From NCBI RefSeq assembly GCF_009830945.1, contig NZ_ML776455.1, positions 1 through 64,000 on the forward strand: DNA of 64,000 nt, read 5' to 3'. The position numbers and the translations under genes were made by a program. The notes under the pieces were generated by a model, which was given only the letters and a program-made list of their open reading frames with translations, was not told the origin of the DNA and made no database searches. The stretch is from Nocardiopsis sp. FR4. Lineage in GTDB: Bacteria; Actinomycetota; Actinomycetes; Streptosporangiales; Streptosporangiaceae. Below, piece after piece: positions 45,054 to 53,412 of the stretch (its first letter is position 1; each line of letters begins with the position of its first letter).

Positions 45054-45340
45054 ACTACATCGTCCTCGCGGCGCTGCTGTTCACGATCGGCGCCGTCGGC
45101 GTGCTGCTCCGGCGCAACGCGATCATCGTCTTCATGTGCGTGGAGCTCATGCTCAACGCCTGCAACCTGGCGTTCGTCGCGTTCGCCCGGATGCACGGGG
45201 ACATCGAGGGGCAGGTCATCGCCTTCTTCGTGATGGTCGTCGCCGCCGCCGAGGTGGTCGTGGGCCTCGCGATCATCATGCAGATCTTCCGAACCCGCAG
45301 GTCCGCGTCGCTCGATGACGCCAACCTGCTCAAGCACTAG
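45041..45340 (+). CDS. nuoK: NADH-quinone oxidoreductase subunit K
   Basis: The 99-residue subunit has three membrane helices with the conserved glutamates in [20 protein letters not shown] and [19 protein letters not shown] that take part in proton transfer. GTG 45041 follows AGGAGG by about ten bases; ATG 45050 gives the shorter alternative and overlaps the nuoJ stop. Confidence 0.95.
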   Translation: MDPMNYIVLAALLFTIGAVGVLLRRNAIIVFMCVELMLNACNLAFVAFARMHGDIEGQVIAFFVMVVAAAEVVVGLAIIMQIFRTRRSASLDDANLLKH

Positions 45341-45348
45341 AAGGCGAC

Positions 45349-47298
45349 GTGGCTGTGACAACTCACGCGTACCTCGCCGCCGAACCCGCGGTGGCGACCG
45401 CGGCCGACAGCGCCGTGCTGTCGGGCGCCTGGCTGCTCATCGCCCTGCCGCTCGCGGGCGCGGCGGTCCTGCTGCTCGGCGGCAGGCGGACCGACAAGTG
45501 GGGGCACTGGCTGGCCACGGCCCTGCCCGTCGCCTCCTTCGCCTGGGCCGTCCTGGTCCTGTTCGACCTGCTCGGCCGGGCCTCCGACGCGCGCAGCGTC
45601 TCCGTCCCCGTCTACGAGTGGTTCTCCGTGGGCGGGTTCACCGCCGGGGCGGACCTGCTCGTGGACCCGCTCTCGATCAGCTTCGTCCTGCTCATCACCT
45701 TCGTGGGCTCGCTGATCCACATCTACTCCGTCGGCTACATGGCCCACGACCCGGGCAGGCGGCGCTTCTTCGCCTACCTCAACCTGTTCGTGGCCGCCAT
45801 GCTCGTGCTGGTGCTCGCGGACAACTTCGTCCTGCTCTTCCTCGGCTGGGAGGGCGTGGGCCTGGCCTCCTACCTCCTCATCGGGTTCTGGCAGCACAAG
45901 AACTCGGCCGCGGTGGCCGCCAAGAAGGCTTTCATCATCAACCGCGTCGGCGACATGGGCCTGCTCATCGCGATCATGATCATGTTCGCGGTTCTGGGCG
46001 CGGTCAGCTTCAGCGAGGTGTTCGCCGCCGTCCCCGGCGCCTCCGACGGGGTGCTGCTGGCCGTCGGGCTCCTGCTGCTCCTGGGCGCCTGCGGCAAGTC
46101 CGCGCAGCTGCCGCTCCAGGCCTGGCTGCTCGACGCCATGGAGGGCCCGACCCCGGTGTCCGCGCTCATCCACGCGGCCACCATGGTCACCGCGGGCGTG
46201 TACCTCATCGTGCGCTCCGGCCCGATCTTCGAGGCCGCCCCCGTGGCCCAGACCGTCGTCACGGTCGTGGGCGCGGCCACCATGCTGGCGGGCGGGATCA
46301 TCGCCTCGGCCAAGGACGACATCAAGAAGTCCCTGGCCGGGTCCACGATGAGCCAGATCGGCATGATGGTGCTGGCCGCCGGGCTGGGCCCGGTCGGCTA
46401 CGTGGCCGCCATCGCCCACCTGGTCACCCACGGTTTCTTCAAGGCCGGGCTGTTCCTGGGCGCCGGATCGGTCATGCACGCCATGAACGACGGCGTGGAC
46501 ATGCGCCGCTACGGCGGACTGGCCAGGGTCATGCCCGTCACCTTCGCCACCTTCGGCCTGGGATACCTGGCCATCATCGGCTTCCCGCTGCTGTCGGGCT
46601 GGTGGACCAAGGAGAGCATCATCTCCGCGGCCTACGGCCTGGGCGGCACCCAGGGCATGGTGCTCGGCACGGCCGTGATCGCGGGCGCGGGGCTCACCGC
46701 CTTCTACATGTCGCGGATGGTCTTCATGACCTTCCTCGGCCAGAAGCGCTGGGAGGAGGGCGTGCACCCGCACGAGTCGCCGGTCAGCATGACCGCCCCC
46801 ATGGTGGTGCTGGCGATCGGCTCGGTCGGACTCGGCGCCTTCCTCACCCTGGGCGACCGGTTCGCGGGCTTCCTCGCCCCGGCCACCGGGGCGCACCCGC
46901 ACCACTTCGACGTGGTGCACGCCTTCACCGCGCCCTACGGCCTGGCCGCCCTGGGCGTGCTCGTGCTCGGCGTGGTCGCCGCCTGGGCGGTGTACCTGCG
47001 CAGGCCGGTGGCGGCCACCGCCCCCAGGGGCAACTTCGTCACCACCGCCGCCAGCCGCGAGCTGTACGGCAACGAGATCAACGAGGGGCTCGTCATGCGG
47101 CCCGGACAGGAGCTCACCCGCGCCCTGCTCATCCTCGAGGACAAGGTCATCGACGCGGCGGTCAACGGGCTGGGCACGGGGGTGCGCGACTCCTCCAGCG
47201 GTCTGGGCCGGGCCCAGACCGGGTTCGCCCGCACGTACGCGCTCACCATGCTCTTCGGCGCCGTCATCGTCGCCGCGACGCTGGCTGTGAGGTTGTAG
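45349..47298 (+). CDS. nuoL: NADH-quinone oxidoreductase subunit L
   Basis: The 649-residue antiporter-like subunit has about 16 membrane helices. Family blocks include [53 protein letters not shown] [20 protein letters not shown] with [19 protein letters not shown], and [19 protein letters not shown]. The C-terminal lateral helix region ends [22 protein letters not shown] 45349 lies eight bases past the nuoK stop with AAGGCGA before it. Confidence 0.96.
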   Translation: MAVTTHAYLAAEPAVATAADSAVLSGAWLLIALPLAGAAVLLLGGRRTDKWGHWLATALPVASFAWAVLVLFDLLGRASDARSVSVPVYEWFSVGGFTAGADLLVDPLSISFVLLITFVGSLIHIYSVGYMAHDPGRRRFFAYLNLFVAAMLVLVLADNFVLLFLGWEGVGLASYLLIGFWQHKNSAAVAAKKAFIINRVGDMGLLIAIMIMFAVLGAVSFSEVFAAVPGASDGVLLAVGLLLLLGACGKSAQLPLQAWLLDAMEGPTPVSALIHAATMVTAGVYLIVRSGPIFEAAPVAQTVVTVVGAATMLAGGIIASAKDDIKKSLAGSTMSQIGMMVLAAGLGPVGYVAAIAHLVTHGFFKAGLFLGAGSVMHAMNDGVDMRRYGGLARVMPVTFATFGLGYLAIIGFPLLSGWWTKESIISAAYGLGGTQGMVLGTAVIAGAGLTAFYMSRMVFMTFLGQKRWEEGVHPHESPVSMTAPMVVLAIGSVGLGAFLTLGDRFAGFLAPATGAHPHHFDVVHAFTAPYGLAALGVLVLGVVAAWAVYLRRPVAATAPRGNFVTTAASRELYGNEINEGLVMRPGQELTRALLILEDKVIDAAVNGLGTGVRDSSSGLGRAQTGFARTYALTMLFGAVIVAATLAVRL

Positions 47299-47302
47299 AC
47301 AC

Positions 47303-48964
47303 ATGATCCCCTGGCTCACTATCGCGATCGCGCTCCCCGCGGTCGGCGCGGCCCTGATCTGGGCGCTGCCGCGCACGGCGGCTCCGGCCGCCGCACGCAC
47401 CGCCGCGGCCCGGGCCTCGGCCTCCGCATCCCCGGCGGGCGGCGGCACGGCGACCGCCGTGCGGCCCGCGGCCCCCGCCGCCACCGGCGGCGGGGCCTCG
47501 GCCCTGACCGCCAAGCGGCTCGCGCTGGGCTTCTCGCTCGGCACCCTGGCGGTGGTCGCGGCCATGGCGCTGCGGTTCGACACCTCCGCCGCCGGAGACC
47601 TCCAGTTCGAGGAGGTCCACCCCTGGATCCCGCGCTTCGGCGTCAACTACGCCGTGGGCGTGGACGGCATCGCCCTGGCGCTCATCCTGATGTCCGTCGT
47701 CCTGGTGCCGCTGGTGGTCCTGGCGGCCTGGAACGAACACGAGGACCGCCCCGACGGCGGGCGCGGCTACTTCGCGCTCATCCTCGCGCTGGAGGCGATG
47801 ATGGTCGGCGTCTTCGCCGCCACCGACGTCTTCCTGTTCTACGTGTTCTTCGAGGCCATGCTCATCCCGGTCTACTTCATGATCGGGCGCTACGGGCGGG
47901 GCGACGACCGAGCCAGGGCCGCGGTCAAGTTCCTGCTGTACAGCCTGGCCGGCGGCCTCATCATGCTGGTCTCGGTGATCGGCGTCTACGTCCTGGGCGG
48001 CGGCTTCCTGTGGAGCGACCTGGCCGGTGAGGGCGGCGCCCTGGCCGCGGTCGACCCGGTCACCGCGCGCTGGCTCTTCCTCGGCTTCTTCATCGCCTTC
48101 GCGATCAAGGCGCCGATGTGGCCCGTGCACACCTGGCTGCCCTCGGCGGCGGGCGCCTCGCGCCCGGGCACCGCCGTGCTGCTGGTGGGCGTGCTGGACA
48201 AGGTCGGCACCTACGGCATGCTGCGCTACTGCCTGGAGCTGTTCCCCTCGGCGGTTTCGTGGTTCGTGTGGCCCGTGGTGGGACTGAGCCTGGTGAGCAT
48301 CATCTACGGTGCGATCCTGGCCATCGGGCAGAACGACATGATGCGCCTGGTGGCGTACACGTCGGTGTCCCACTTCGGCTTCATCACCCTGGGCATCTTC
48401 GCCCTGACCGCGCAGGGGCAGGCCGGGGCCGCCCTGTACATGGTCAACCACGGCTTCGCCACCGGGGCACTGTTCCTGGTCGTGGGCTTCCTCATCGCCC
48501 GCCGGGGCACCTCGCTCATCACCGACTACGGGGGCGTGCAGAAGGTCGCGCCGAAGCTGGCCGGAGTGTTCCTGGTCGTCGGCCTGGCCGGTCTCGCGCT
48601 GCCGGGCCTGGCCCCCTTCGTCAGCGAGTTCCTGGTGTTCCTCGGGGTGTACGCCTTCAGCCCCCTCCCGGCGGTCATCGCCGCCGTGGGCGTGGTGCTG
48701 GCCGCGCTCTACATCCTGTGGATGTACCAGCGCACCATGAACGGCCCCACCAAGGAGGGGCTCACCGGGATGCGCGACCTGTCCGCGCGTGAGACGTGGG
48801 CGGTGGCCCCGTTGCTCGCACTCATCCTCGCGCTGGGCGTGTACCCGCAGCCCGCGCTGGACGTGATCAACCCCGCGGTCGAACGCACCGTCGGCATCGG
48901 TACGGCGGACGGCGCCAGTGAGGGCGCCGCGGGCGCCCAGGAAGAGGAAGGAAACGCGGAGTGA
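47303..48964 (+). CDS. nuoM: NADH-quinone oxidoreductase subunit M
   Basis: The 553-residue antiporter-like subunit shows VFLFYVFFEAMLIPVYFMIG, FAIKAPMWPVHTWLPSAAGA, and NDMMRLVAYTSVSHFGFITL, which hold the conserved Glu and Lys of proton pumping. An Ala-rich low-complexity insert (about residues 20-60) after the first helix is unusual but in frame. ATG 47303 is four bases past the nuoL stop. Its own stop overlaps the nuoN start. Confidence 0.96.
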   Translation: MIPWLTIAIALPAVGAALIWALPRTAAPAAARTAAARASASASPAGGGTATAVRPAAPAATGGGASALTAKRLALGFSLGTLAVVAAMALRFDTSAAGDLQFEEVHPWIPRFGVNYAVGVDGIALALILMSVVLVPLVVLAAWNEHEDRPDGGRGYFALILALEAMMVGVFAATDVFLFYVFFEAMLIPVYFMIGRYGRGDDRARAAVKFLLYSLAGGLIMLVSVIGVYVLGGGFLWSDLAGEGGALAAVDPVTARWLFLGFFIAFAIKAPMWPVHTWLPSAAGASRPGTAVLLVGVLDKVGTYGMLRYCLELFPSAVSWFVWPVVGLSLVSIIYGAILAIGQNDMMRLVAYTSVSHFGFITLGIFALTAQGQAGAALYMVNHGFATGALFLVVGFLIARRGTSLITDYGGVQKVAPKLAGVFLVVGLAGLALPGLAPFVSEFLVFLGVYAFSPLPAVIAAVGVVLAALYILWMYQRTMNGPTKEGLTGMRDLSARETWAVAPLLALILALGVYPQPALDVINPAVERTVGIGTADGASEGAAGAQEEEGNAE

Positions 48965-50622
48965 TCCCCCACATGGACCTTCCCGTCATCACCGAGGCGC
49001 CGCCGCAGATGGACTGGTGGCTGCTCGCGCCGCTGCTCACGGTGTTCGCCGCCGGAGTGCTCGGCGTACTGCTGGAGGCCTTCGCGCCCAAGGAGCGGCG
49101 CCGGGGGATCCAGATCGTGCTCGCGGTGCTCGCGCTGCTGGCCACGTTCGTCCTGCTGGTGCTCCAGGTGGGAACCCTGCCCGCCGACGAGCCGGGCGTG
49201 ACGGTCGCCGCCGGGGTGCTGGCGGTGGACCGGACAGTGATCTTCTTCCAGGGCACCATCACCGTGCTGGCGCTCATCAGCCTGCTGCTGATCTCCGAGC
49301 GCCGGGACGGACGCGACGCGTTCGCCGCGCAGGCCGCCACGGTTCCCGGCAGCGAGGAGGAGCGCGCGCACATCCTGGCGGGCTCCCAGCACACCGAGGT
49401 CTACCCGCTGGTGCTGTTCGCGGTGCTGGGGATGCTGATGTTCCCGGCCTCGAACGACTTCCTGACGATGTTCATCGCCCTGGAGGTCATGAGCCTGCCG
49501 CTGTACCTGCTGTGCGGGCTGGCCCGGCGACGCCGCCTGTTCTCGCAGGAGGCCGCGGTCAAGTACTTCCTGCTGGGCGCGTTCTCCTCGGCGTTCTTCC
49601 TGTTCGGCATCGCCATGGTCTACGGCTACGCCGGATCGGTGAACTTCGGTGAGATCCGCACGGCCGTCGAGGCGGGCGGGGCGGAGATCTTCCAGGGCGG
49701 CGACGGCGAGCCGCTGCTGCTCATGGGGATCGGCCTGGTGGCGGTCGGCCTGCTGTTCAAGGTCGGCGCGGTGCCCTTCCACAACTGGAAGCCGGACGTG
49801 TACCAGGGCGCGCCCACGCCCATCACGGCGCTGATGGCCTCGTGCACCCTGGTCGCCGCCTTCGGCGCCCTGCTGCGGGTGTTCTTCGTGCCCTTCGGCG
49901 GCTCCATCGAGGCCTGGCAGCCGATGCTGTGGGTCGTGGCGGTGCTCACCATGGTCGTGGCGGCCGTCATCGCGGTCACCCAGCGCGACGTCAAGCGGCT
50001 GCTGGCCTACTCCTCGGTCGTGCACGCCGGGTTCATCCTCACCGCCGTGGTGGCGGGCAGCACCGACGGGCTCGCGGGCGCCATGTTCTACCTGGCGGCC
50101 TACGGGTTCACGACGCTGGGCGCGTTCGCCGTGGTGACCCTGGTGCGGACCAAGGACGGCGGCCAGGAGCTGGGCGACCTGGAGCGGTGGGCCGGGCTGG
50201 GCCGCCGCTCGCCGGGGCTGGCCGGGGCGCTGGCCCTGTTCCTGCTGGCCTTCGCCGGTATCCCGCTGACCAGCGGGTTCATCGGCAAGTTCGCGGTGTT
50301 CGAGGCGGCCGTGGCCGCCGGGGCCGCCCCGCTGGTGGTGGTCGGCGTGCTGAGCAGCGCGGTGACCGCGTTCTTCTACGTGCGGATCATCGTCGTGATG
50401 TTCTTCCGGGACCCCGAGGGCGAGGGCCCCACGGTGGTGCGCGCGGGCGCGGCCACGGGCGGGGTCATCGCGATCGGGGTGGCGGCCACGCTGCTACTCG
50501 GCGTGTACCCGGGGCCGGTACTGGACAACCTGCTGCCGTCCTCGGAGACGGGGCCGGAACCGGTCGCGGTCATGGTGGACCAGGCAACGACCGAAACCGG
50601 CTCAGCCGCGGCTTCGGAGTGA
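48961..50622 (+). CDS. nuoN: NADH-quinone oxidoreductase subunit N
   Basis: The 553-residue antiporter-like subunit closes the operon. It contains MFIALEVMSLPLYLLCGLAR, VGAVPFHNWKPDVYQGAPTP, QRDVKRLLAYSSVVHAGFIL and AGIPLTSGFIGKFAVFEAAV. GTG 48961 overlaps the nuoM stop. No T-rich terminator was found after it; the next gene starts 178 bp downstream and may have its own promoter. Confidence 0.96.
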   Translation: MIPHMDLPVITEAPPQMDWWLLAPLLTVFAAGVLGVLLEAFAPKERRRGIQIVLAVLALLATFVLLVLQVGTLPADEPGVTVAAGVLAVDRTVIFFQGTITVLALISLLLISERRDGRDAFAAQAATVPGSEEERAHILAGSQHTEVYPLVLFAVLGMLMFPASNDFLTMFIALEVMSLPLYLLCGLARRRRLFSQEAAVKYFLLGAFSSAFFLFGIAMVYGYAGSVNFGEIRTAVEAGGAEIFQGGDGEPLLLMGIGLVAVGLLFKVGAVPFHNWKPDVYQGAPTPITALMASCTLVAAFGALLRVFFVPFGGSIEAWQPMLWVVAVLTMVVAAVIAVTQRDVKRLLAYSSVVHAGFILTAVVAGSTDGLAGAMFYLAAYGFTTLGAFAVVTLVRTKDGGQELGDLERWAGLGRRSPGLAGALALFLLAFAGIPLTSGFIGKFAVFEAAVAAGAAPLVVVGVLSSAVTAFFYVRIIVVMFFRDPEGEGPTVVRAGAATGGVIAIGVAATLLLGVYPGPVLDNLLPSSETGPEPVAVMVDQATTETGSAAASE

Positions 50623-50800
50623 CCGGGAACACGGTCTGACCTGCGGTTGGGCACTCACGGTCCCCGTACCCGGGTGTGGCTTTGGCTCTTCATTCCGGGT
50701 CGGATACCGTGGCAAGTCGGATCATGTTCATGTGTTGGGTACGGGGTGGCCCCCTCACCGGGGGTCACCGCCGTACCCGTTCAACAGGTGGAGCTTTACG

Positions 50801-51805
50801 GTGAGCGGTGCTGTCCCGAGCGGGTTTCTCGCTCTGCCGAGAGTCGACGAGGCCCTCGCCCGGGAGATCCAGGAGAACCTGGAGAAGGTCGAGGACCTCC
50901 TGAGGGAGTCGGTGGCCTCCAGCGACCCCCTGCTGACCGAGGCCGCCACCCACCTGCTGGCGGCCGGGGGCAAGCGGTTCCGGGCCACCCTGGTCCTGCT
51001 GGCCGCCCACTTCGGCGACCCCACCGTGCCCGACCTCATCCCCGCCGCGGCCGTGGTCGAGCTCACACACGTGGCCACCCTCTACCACGACGACGTCATG
51101 GACGAGGCGGAGCTGCGCCGGGGCGAGCCGAGCGCCAACCAGCGCTGGGGCAACAGCATCGCCATCCTCACCGGCGACTACGTCTTCGCCCGCGCCTCGG
51201 AGATGCTCGCCGACCTGGGCACCGAGGCCGTGCGGCTCCAGGCGGTGACCTTCGGCCGCCTCGTGCAGGGGCAGGTCCTGGAGACCTCCGGCCCGCGCGA
51301 GGGAGTCGACCCGCTCGACCACTACCTCAAGGTGATCAGCGACAAGACGGCCTCGCTCATCGCCTCCTCCGCCGAGTTCGGCGGCATGTTCGGCAAGGTC
51401 GACCCCGAGACCATCGGCACGGTCACCCGGGCGTGCGAGGCGCTGGGGATGGCCTTCCAGCTGGCCGACGACCTGCTGGACGTGGCCAGCGAGAGCACCG
51501 ACTCGGGCAAGACCCCGGGCACCGACCTGCGCGAGGGCGTGCTGACCCTGCCCATGTTCTACGCGCTGCGCTCCCAGGACCCGGCGGACGCGCGGCTCCT
51601 GTCGCTGCTGGGCCGCCCCCTGGACGACGCGGAGGCCGAGGAGGCCCTGGCCCTGCTGCGGGTGCACCCGGCGATGGCCGAGGCCGAGGCCACCCTGCGC
51701 GGCTGGGCCGACCGGGCGCGCGCGGAGCTGGCCACCCTGCCCCAGAGCCCCGCGCGGGGCGCCTTCGAGGCCCTGTGCGACTACGTCGTGGAGCGCTCGG
51801 GCTGA
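50801..51805 (+). CDS. Long-chain polyprenyl diphosphate synthase
   Basis: The 334-residue trans-isoprenyl diphosphate synthase has the first Asp-rich motif HDDVMDE (D97, D98, D101) and the second as LADDLLDVAS (D223, D224, D227), with GGKRFRATLVLLAA and GQVLET. It should make the heptaprenyl- to nonaprenyl-diphosphate side chain of menaquinone; chain length cannot be read with confidence. Placed directly after nuoN, it completes a menaquinone/complex I neighbourhood. GTG 50801 follows GGTGGAG; longer in-frame starts run into non-conserved sequence. Confidence 0.9.
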   Translation: MSGAVPSGFLALPRVDEALAREIQENLEKVEDLLRESVASSDPLLTEAATHLLAAGGKRFRATLVLLAAHFGDPTVPDLIPAAAVVELTHVATLYHDDVMDEAELRRGEPSANQRWGNSIAILTGDYVFARASEMLADLGTEAVRLQAVTFGRLVQGQVLETSGPREGVDPLDHYLKVISDKTASLIASSAEFGGMFGKVDPETIGTVTRACEALGMAFQLADDLLDVASESTDSGKTPGTDLREGVLTLPMFYALRSQDPADARLLSLLGRPLDDAEAEEALALLRVHPAMAEAEATLRGWADRARAELATLPQSPARGAFEALCDYVVERSG

Positions 51806-51826
51806 CCCGCGACGCATACGTGTGAG

Positions 51827-51856
51827 GGGGCGCCGTCCGGCCGGGCGGCGCCCTTT
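51827..51856 (+). terminator. Terminator after the polyprenyl synthase gene
   Basis: GGGCGCCG at 51828-51835 pairs with CGGCGCCC at 51846-51853, followed by TTT. It lies 22 bp past the stop codon. Confidence 0.75.
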
Positions 51857-51996
51857 CCGTGTCACATGGGGCCGGAGGTGTGCCGACGGGCCGCCTGACG
51901 GGCCTGGCAGGCCGCGCCTACACACCCGGTGCCCCGTTTCCGGCGAACCACGAGGTGGGTCCCTCACCACCGGTCGCCCGGGGCCTCTCGACGCCG

Positions 51997-52449
51997 TTAC
52001 CGGCGGGACCGGCGGCCTCTCCCCGTCAGACCGGGACCCGCCAGGCGCGCGTCCCGAAGGTCGGTTCCCCGGCCGTCCGCCCAGTTGCCGAAGCGTGCTC
52101 CCCGCAGGTCCGCCTCCGCCAGGCGGTCGCCGCTCGTCCGCATTCCGCCAGCCTCGGCGCCGTCCAGCCCGGCACCGGCCAGTCCGGTCCTGTGGAGGTC
52201 GGCTCGGTCGAGCGTCACGTGTGAGAGGCCGGAGGTCCACAGGAAGGTCCAGCTGAGGTCCATGCCGGTGAGGTCGGCACCTCGGAAGTCGAGCACTCCG
52301 CCGATCTCGGCCTCCCCGTGTCTACTAGCCGCCAGCCAGGTGGCGTGTGCCCGGAGCGCGGTGACCGTGGTGGTGTCCACCGGCCAGACGCGGGGCCGGA
52401 CCACGGAGGAGAGCCGATGGTCGCGTGTCACGGGTGCTCCCTCCACCAC
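51997..52449 (-). CDS. Pentapeptide-repeat protein at the end of toxin module 2
   Basis: The 150-residue protein has a helical N-terminal part (TTTVTALRAHATWLAASRHG) and then a run of pentapeptide repeats: DFRGADLTGMDLSW, TLDRADLHRTGLAGAGLDGA, LAEADLRGARFGNW (A(D/N)LxG pattern). Such repeats fold as a right-handed quadrilateral beta-helix. It lies 121 bp past the putative immunity gene on the same strand, and pentapeptide proteins occur among immunity and resistance factors, so an auxiliary immunity role is possible. The C-terminus is arginine-rich and may be frame-degraded. Confidence 0.6.
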   Translation of the reverse strand: MVEGAPVTRDHRLSSVVRPRVWPVDTTTVTALRAHATWLAASRHGEAEIGGVLDFRGADLTGMDLSWTFLWTSGLSHVTLDRADLHRTGLAGAGLDGAEAGGMRTSGDRLAEADLRGARFGNWADGRGTDLRDARLAGPGLTGRGRRSRR

Positions 52450-52569
52450 TTCCGTGGTCAGGAGCGAAATCCCAACTGAGATGTCAGCTTTCGGTGCTTC
52501 GCGAAGTTCGTTCAGCTCCCCGTCCGCTTTTCAGTGACCAATCCTCACTGTCCCTTATCGCGCCCATCC

Positions 52570-53412
52570 TTACCAAGGCAGCTTGGTCGGTCGGCGTTTC
52601 CAGTACCAGGGACGCTGTGTGAGCTCGCTGGCGGGAAACCCACATGCTTCCGCCAGTGCTCGGCCGCCGTCATCGACTGTCTCCTGTCTGTACAAGGAGT
52701 CCAGTTTGTCGAGCATTTCCAGGGCCGGGCTGCCCTCTGCCGTGGTTGCCACCTCTGCGAGTTGCTGGAGTCTATCGCGGAGAACAAGGTCCTCCTCGTA
52801 CATTCTTTCCGGATACCAGGAGAACGGCGGCCACCCCGATGCCATACGGGCCGCCAGGCGTTCCCAGTTGACGGAGAGGCTGCGAAGCTTCTTGAGTTCG
52901 CCTTCTGCTCCCCGGGGGAGGTACGAGTCCACGATCGGCGTTGGGATCTGGACTTCCCTGATGACCTCCGGGAACCTGGAAACCCTGGAACCAGGAAGTT
53001 CCGGTACGGGGATCTCAACGTCTGTCACCTTGATAGCCCCCTCGGCTTCCTCGGGTTCCCGGATCCGTGCGTACTTCACCTCGCCCCGGGGTGTCGCGAC
53101 CTTCCACAGGCTGGGGAATTTCTCCTTGGGTGGGAAGAGAACCACACTGCCGAGTGACCGGGATATTGCTCTGGCGAGATCTTCCTCCGTTGGCTGGATG
53201 TCCGGATCGCCATTCGTGTAGATGTCCAGGGCCCAGGACACGTCTCCCCTTCGGGGCGAGTAGTCACAGAAGACGCGGGCTTCCCAGTTTCGCGAATCAA
53301 ATTCGTCTTCATGGGATATATCAACATCTGACAACGGAACAGAAAAGGACTCGGCAATCACTTCTCCGATGGCTGATGATTTCATATTTCCCTGTAGTAG
53401 GAGATTGTACAT
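52570..53412 (-). CDS. Putative immunity protein for toxin 2 (unrecognised family)
   Basis: The 280-residue protein is not recognised. It has an alpha/beta start (SAIGEVIAESFSVPLSDVDI, then EARVFCDYSPRRGDVSWALD) and a helical C-terminal half (LVLRDRLQQLAEVATTAEGS, ALEMLDKLDSLYRQETV). No signal peptide or membrane segment is visible, so it is cytoplasmic. ATG 53412 overlaps the toxin 2 stop (TGATG) with GAGGAG upstream, the same coupling as toxin 1 and Imm49. Position and coupling are the evidence for immunity; sequence is not. Codon use is less GC-rich than in neighbours. Confidence 0.65.
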   Translation of the reverse strand: MYNLLLQGNMKSSAIGEVIAESFSVPLSDVDISHEDEFDSRNWEARVFCDYSPRRGDVSWALDIYTNGDPDIQPTEEDLARAISRSLGSVVLFPPKEKFPSLWKVATPRGEVKYARIREPEEAEGAIKVTDVEIPVPELPGSRVSRFPEVIREVQIPTPIVDSYLPRGAEGELKKLRSLSVNWERLAARMASGWPPFSWYPERMYEEDLVLRDRLQQLAEVATTAEGSPALEMLDKLDSLYRQETVDDGGRALAEACGFPASELTQRPWYWKRRPTKLPW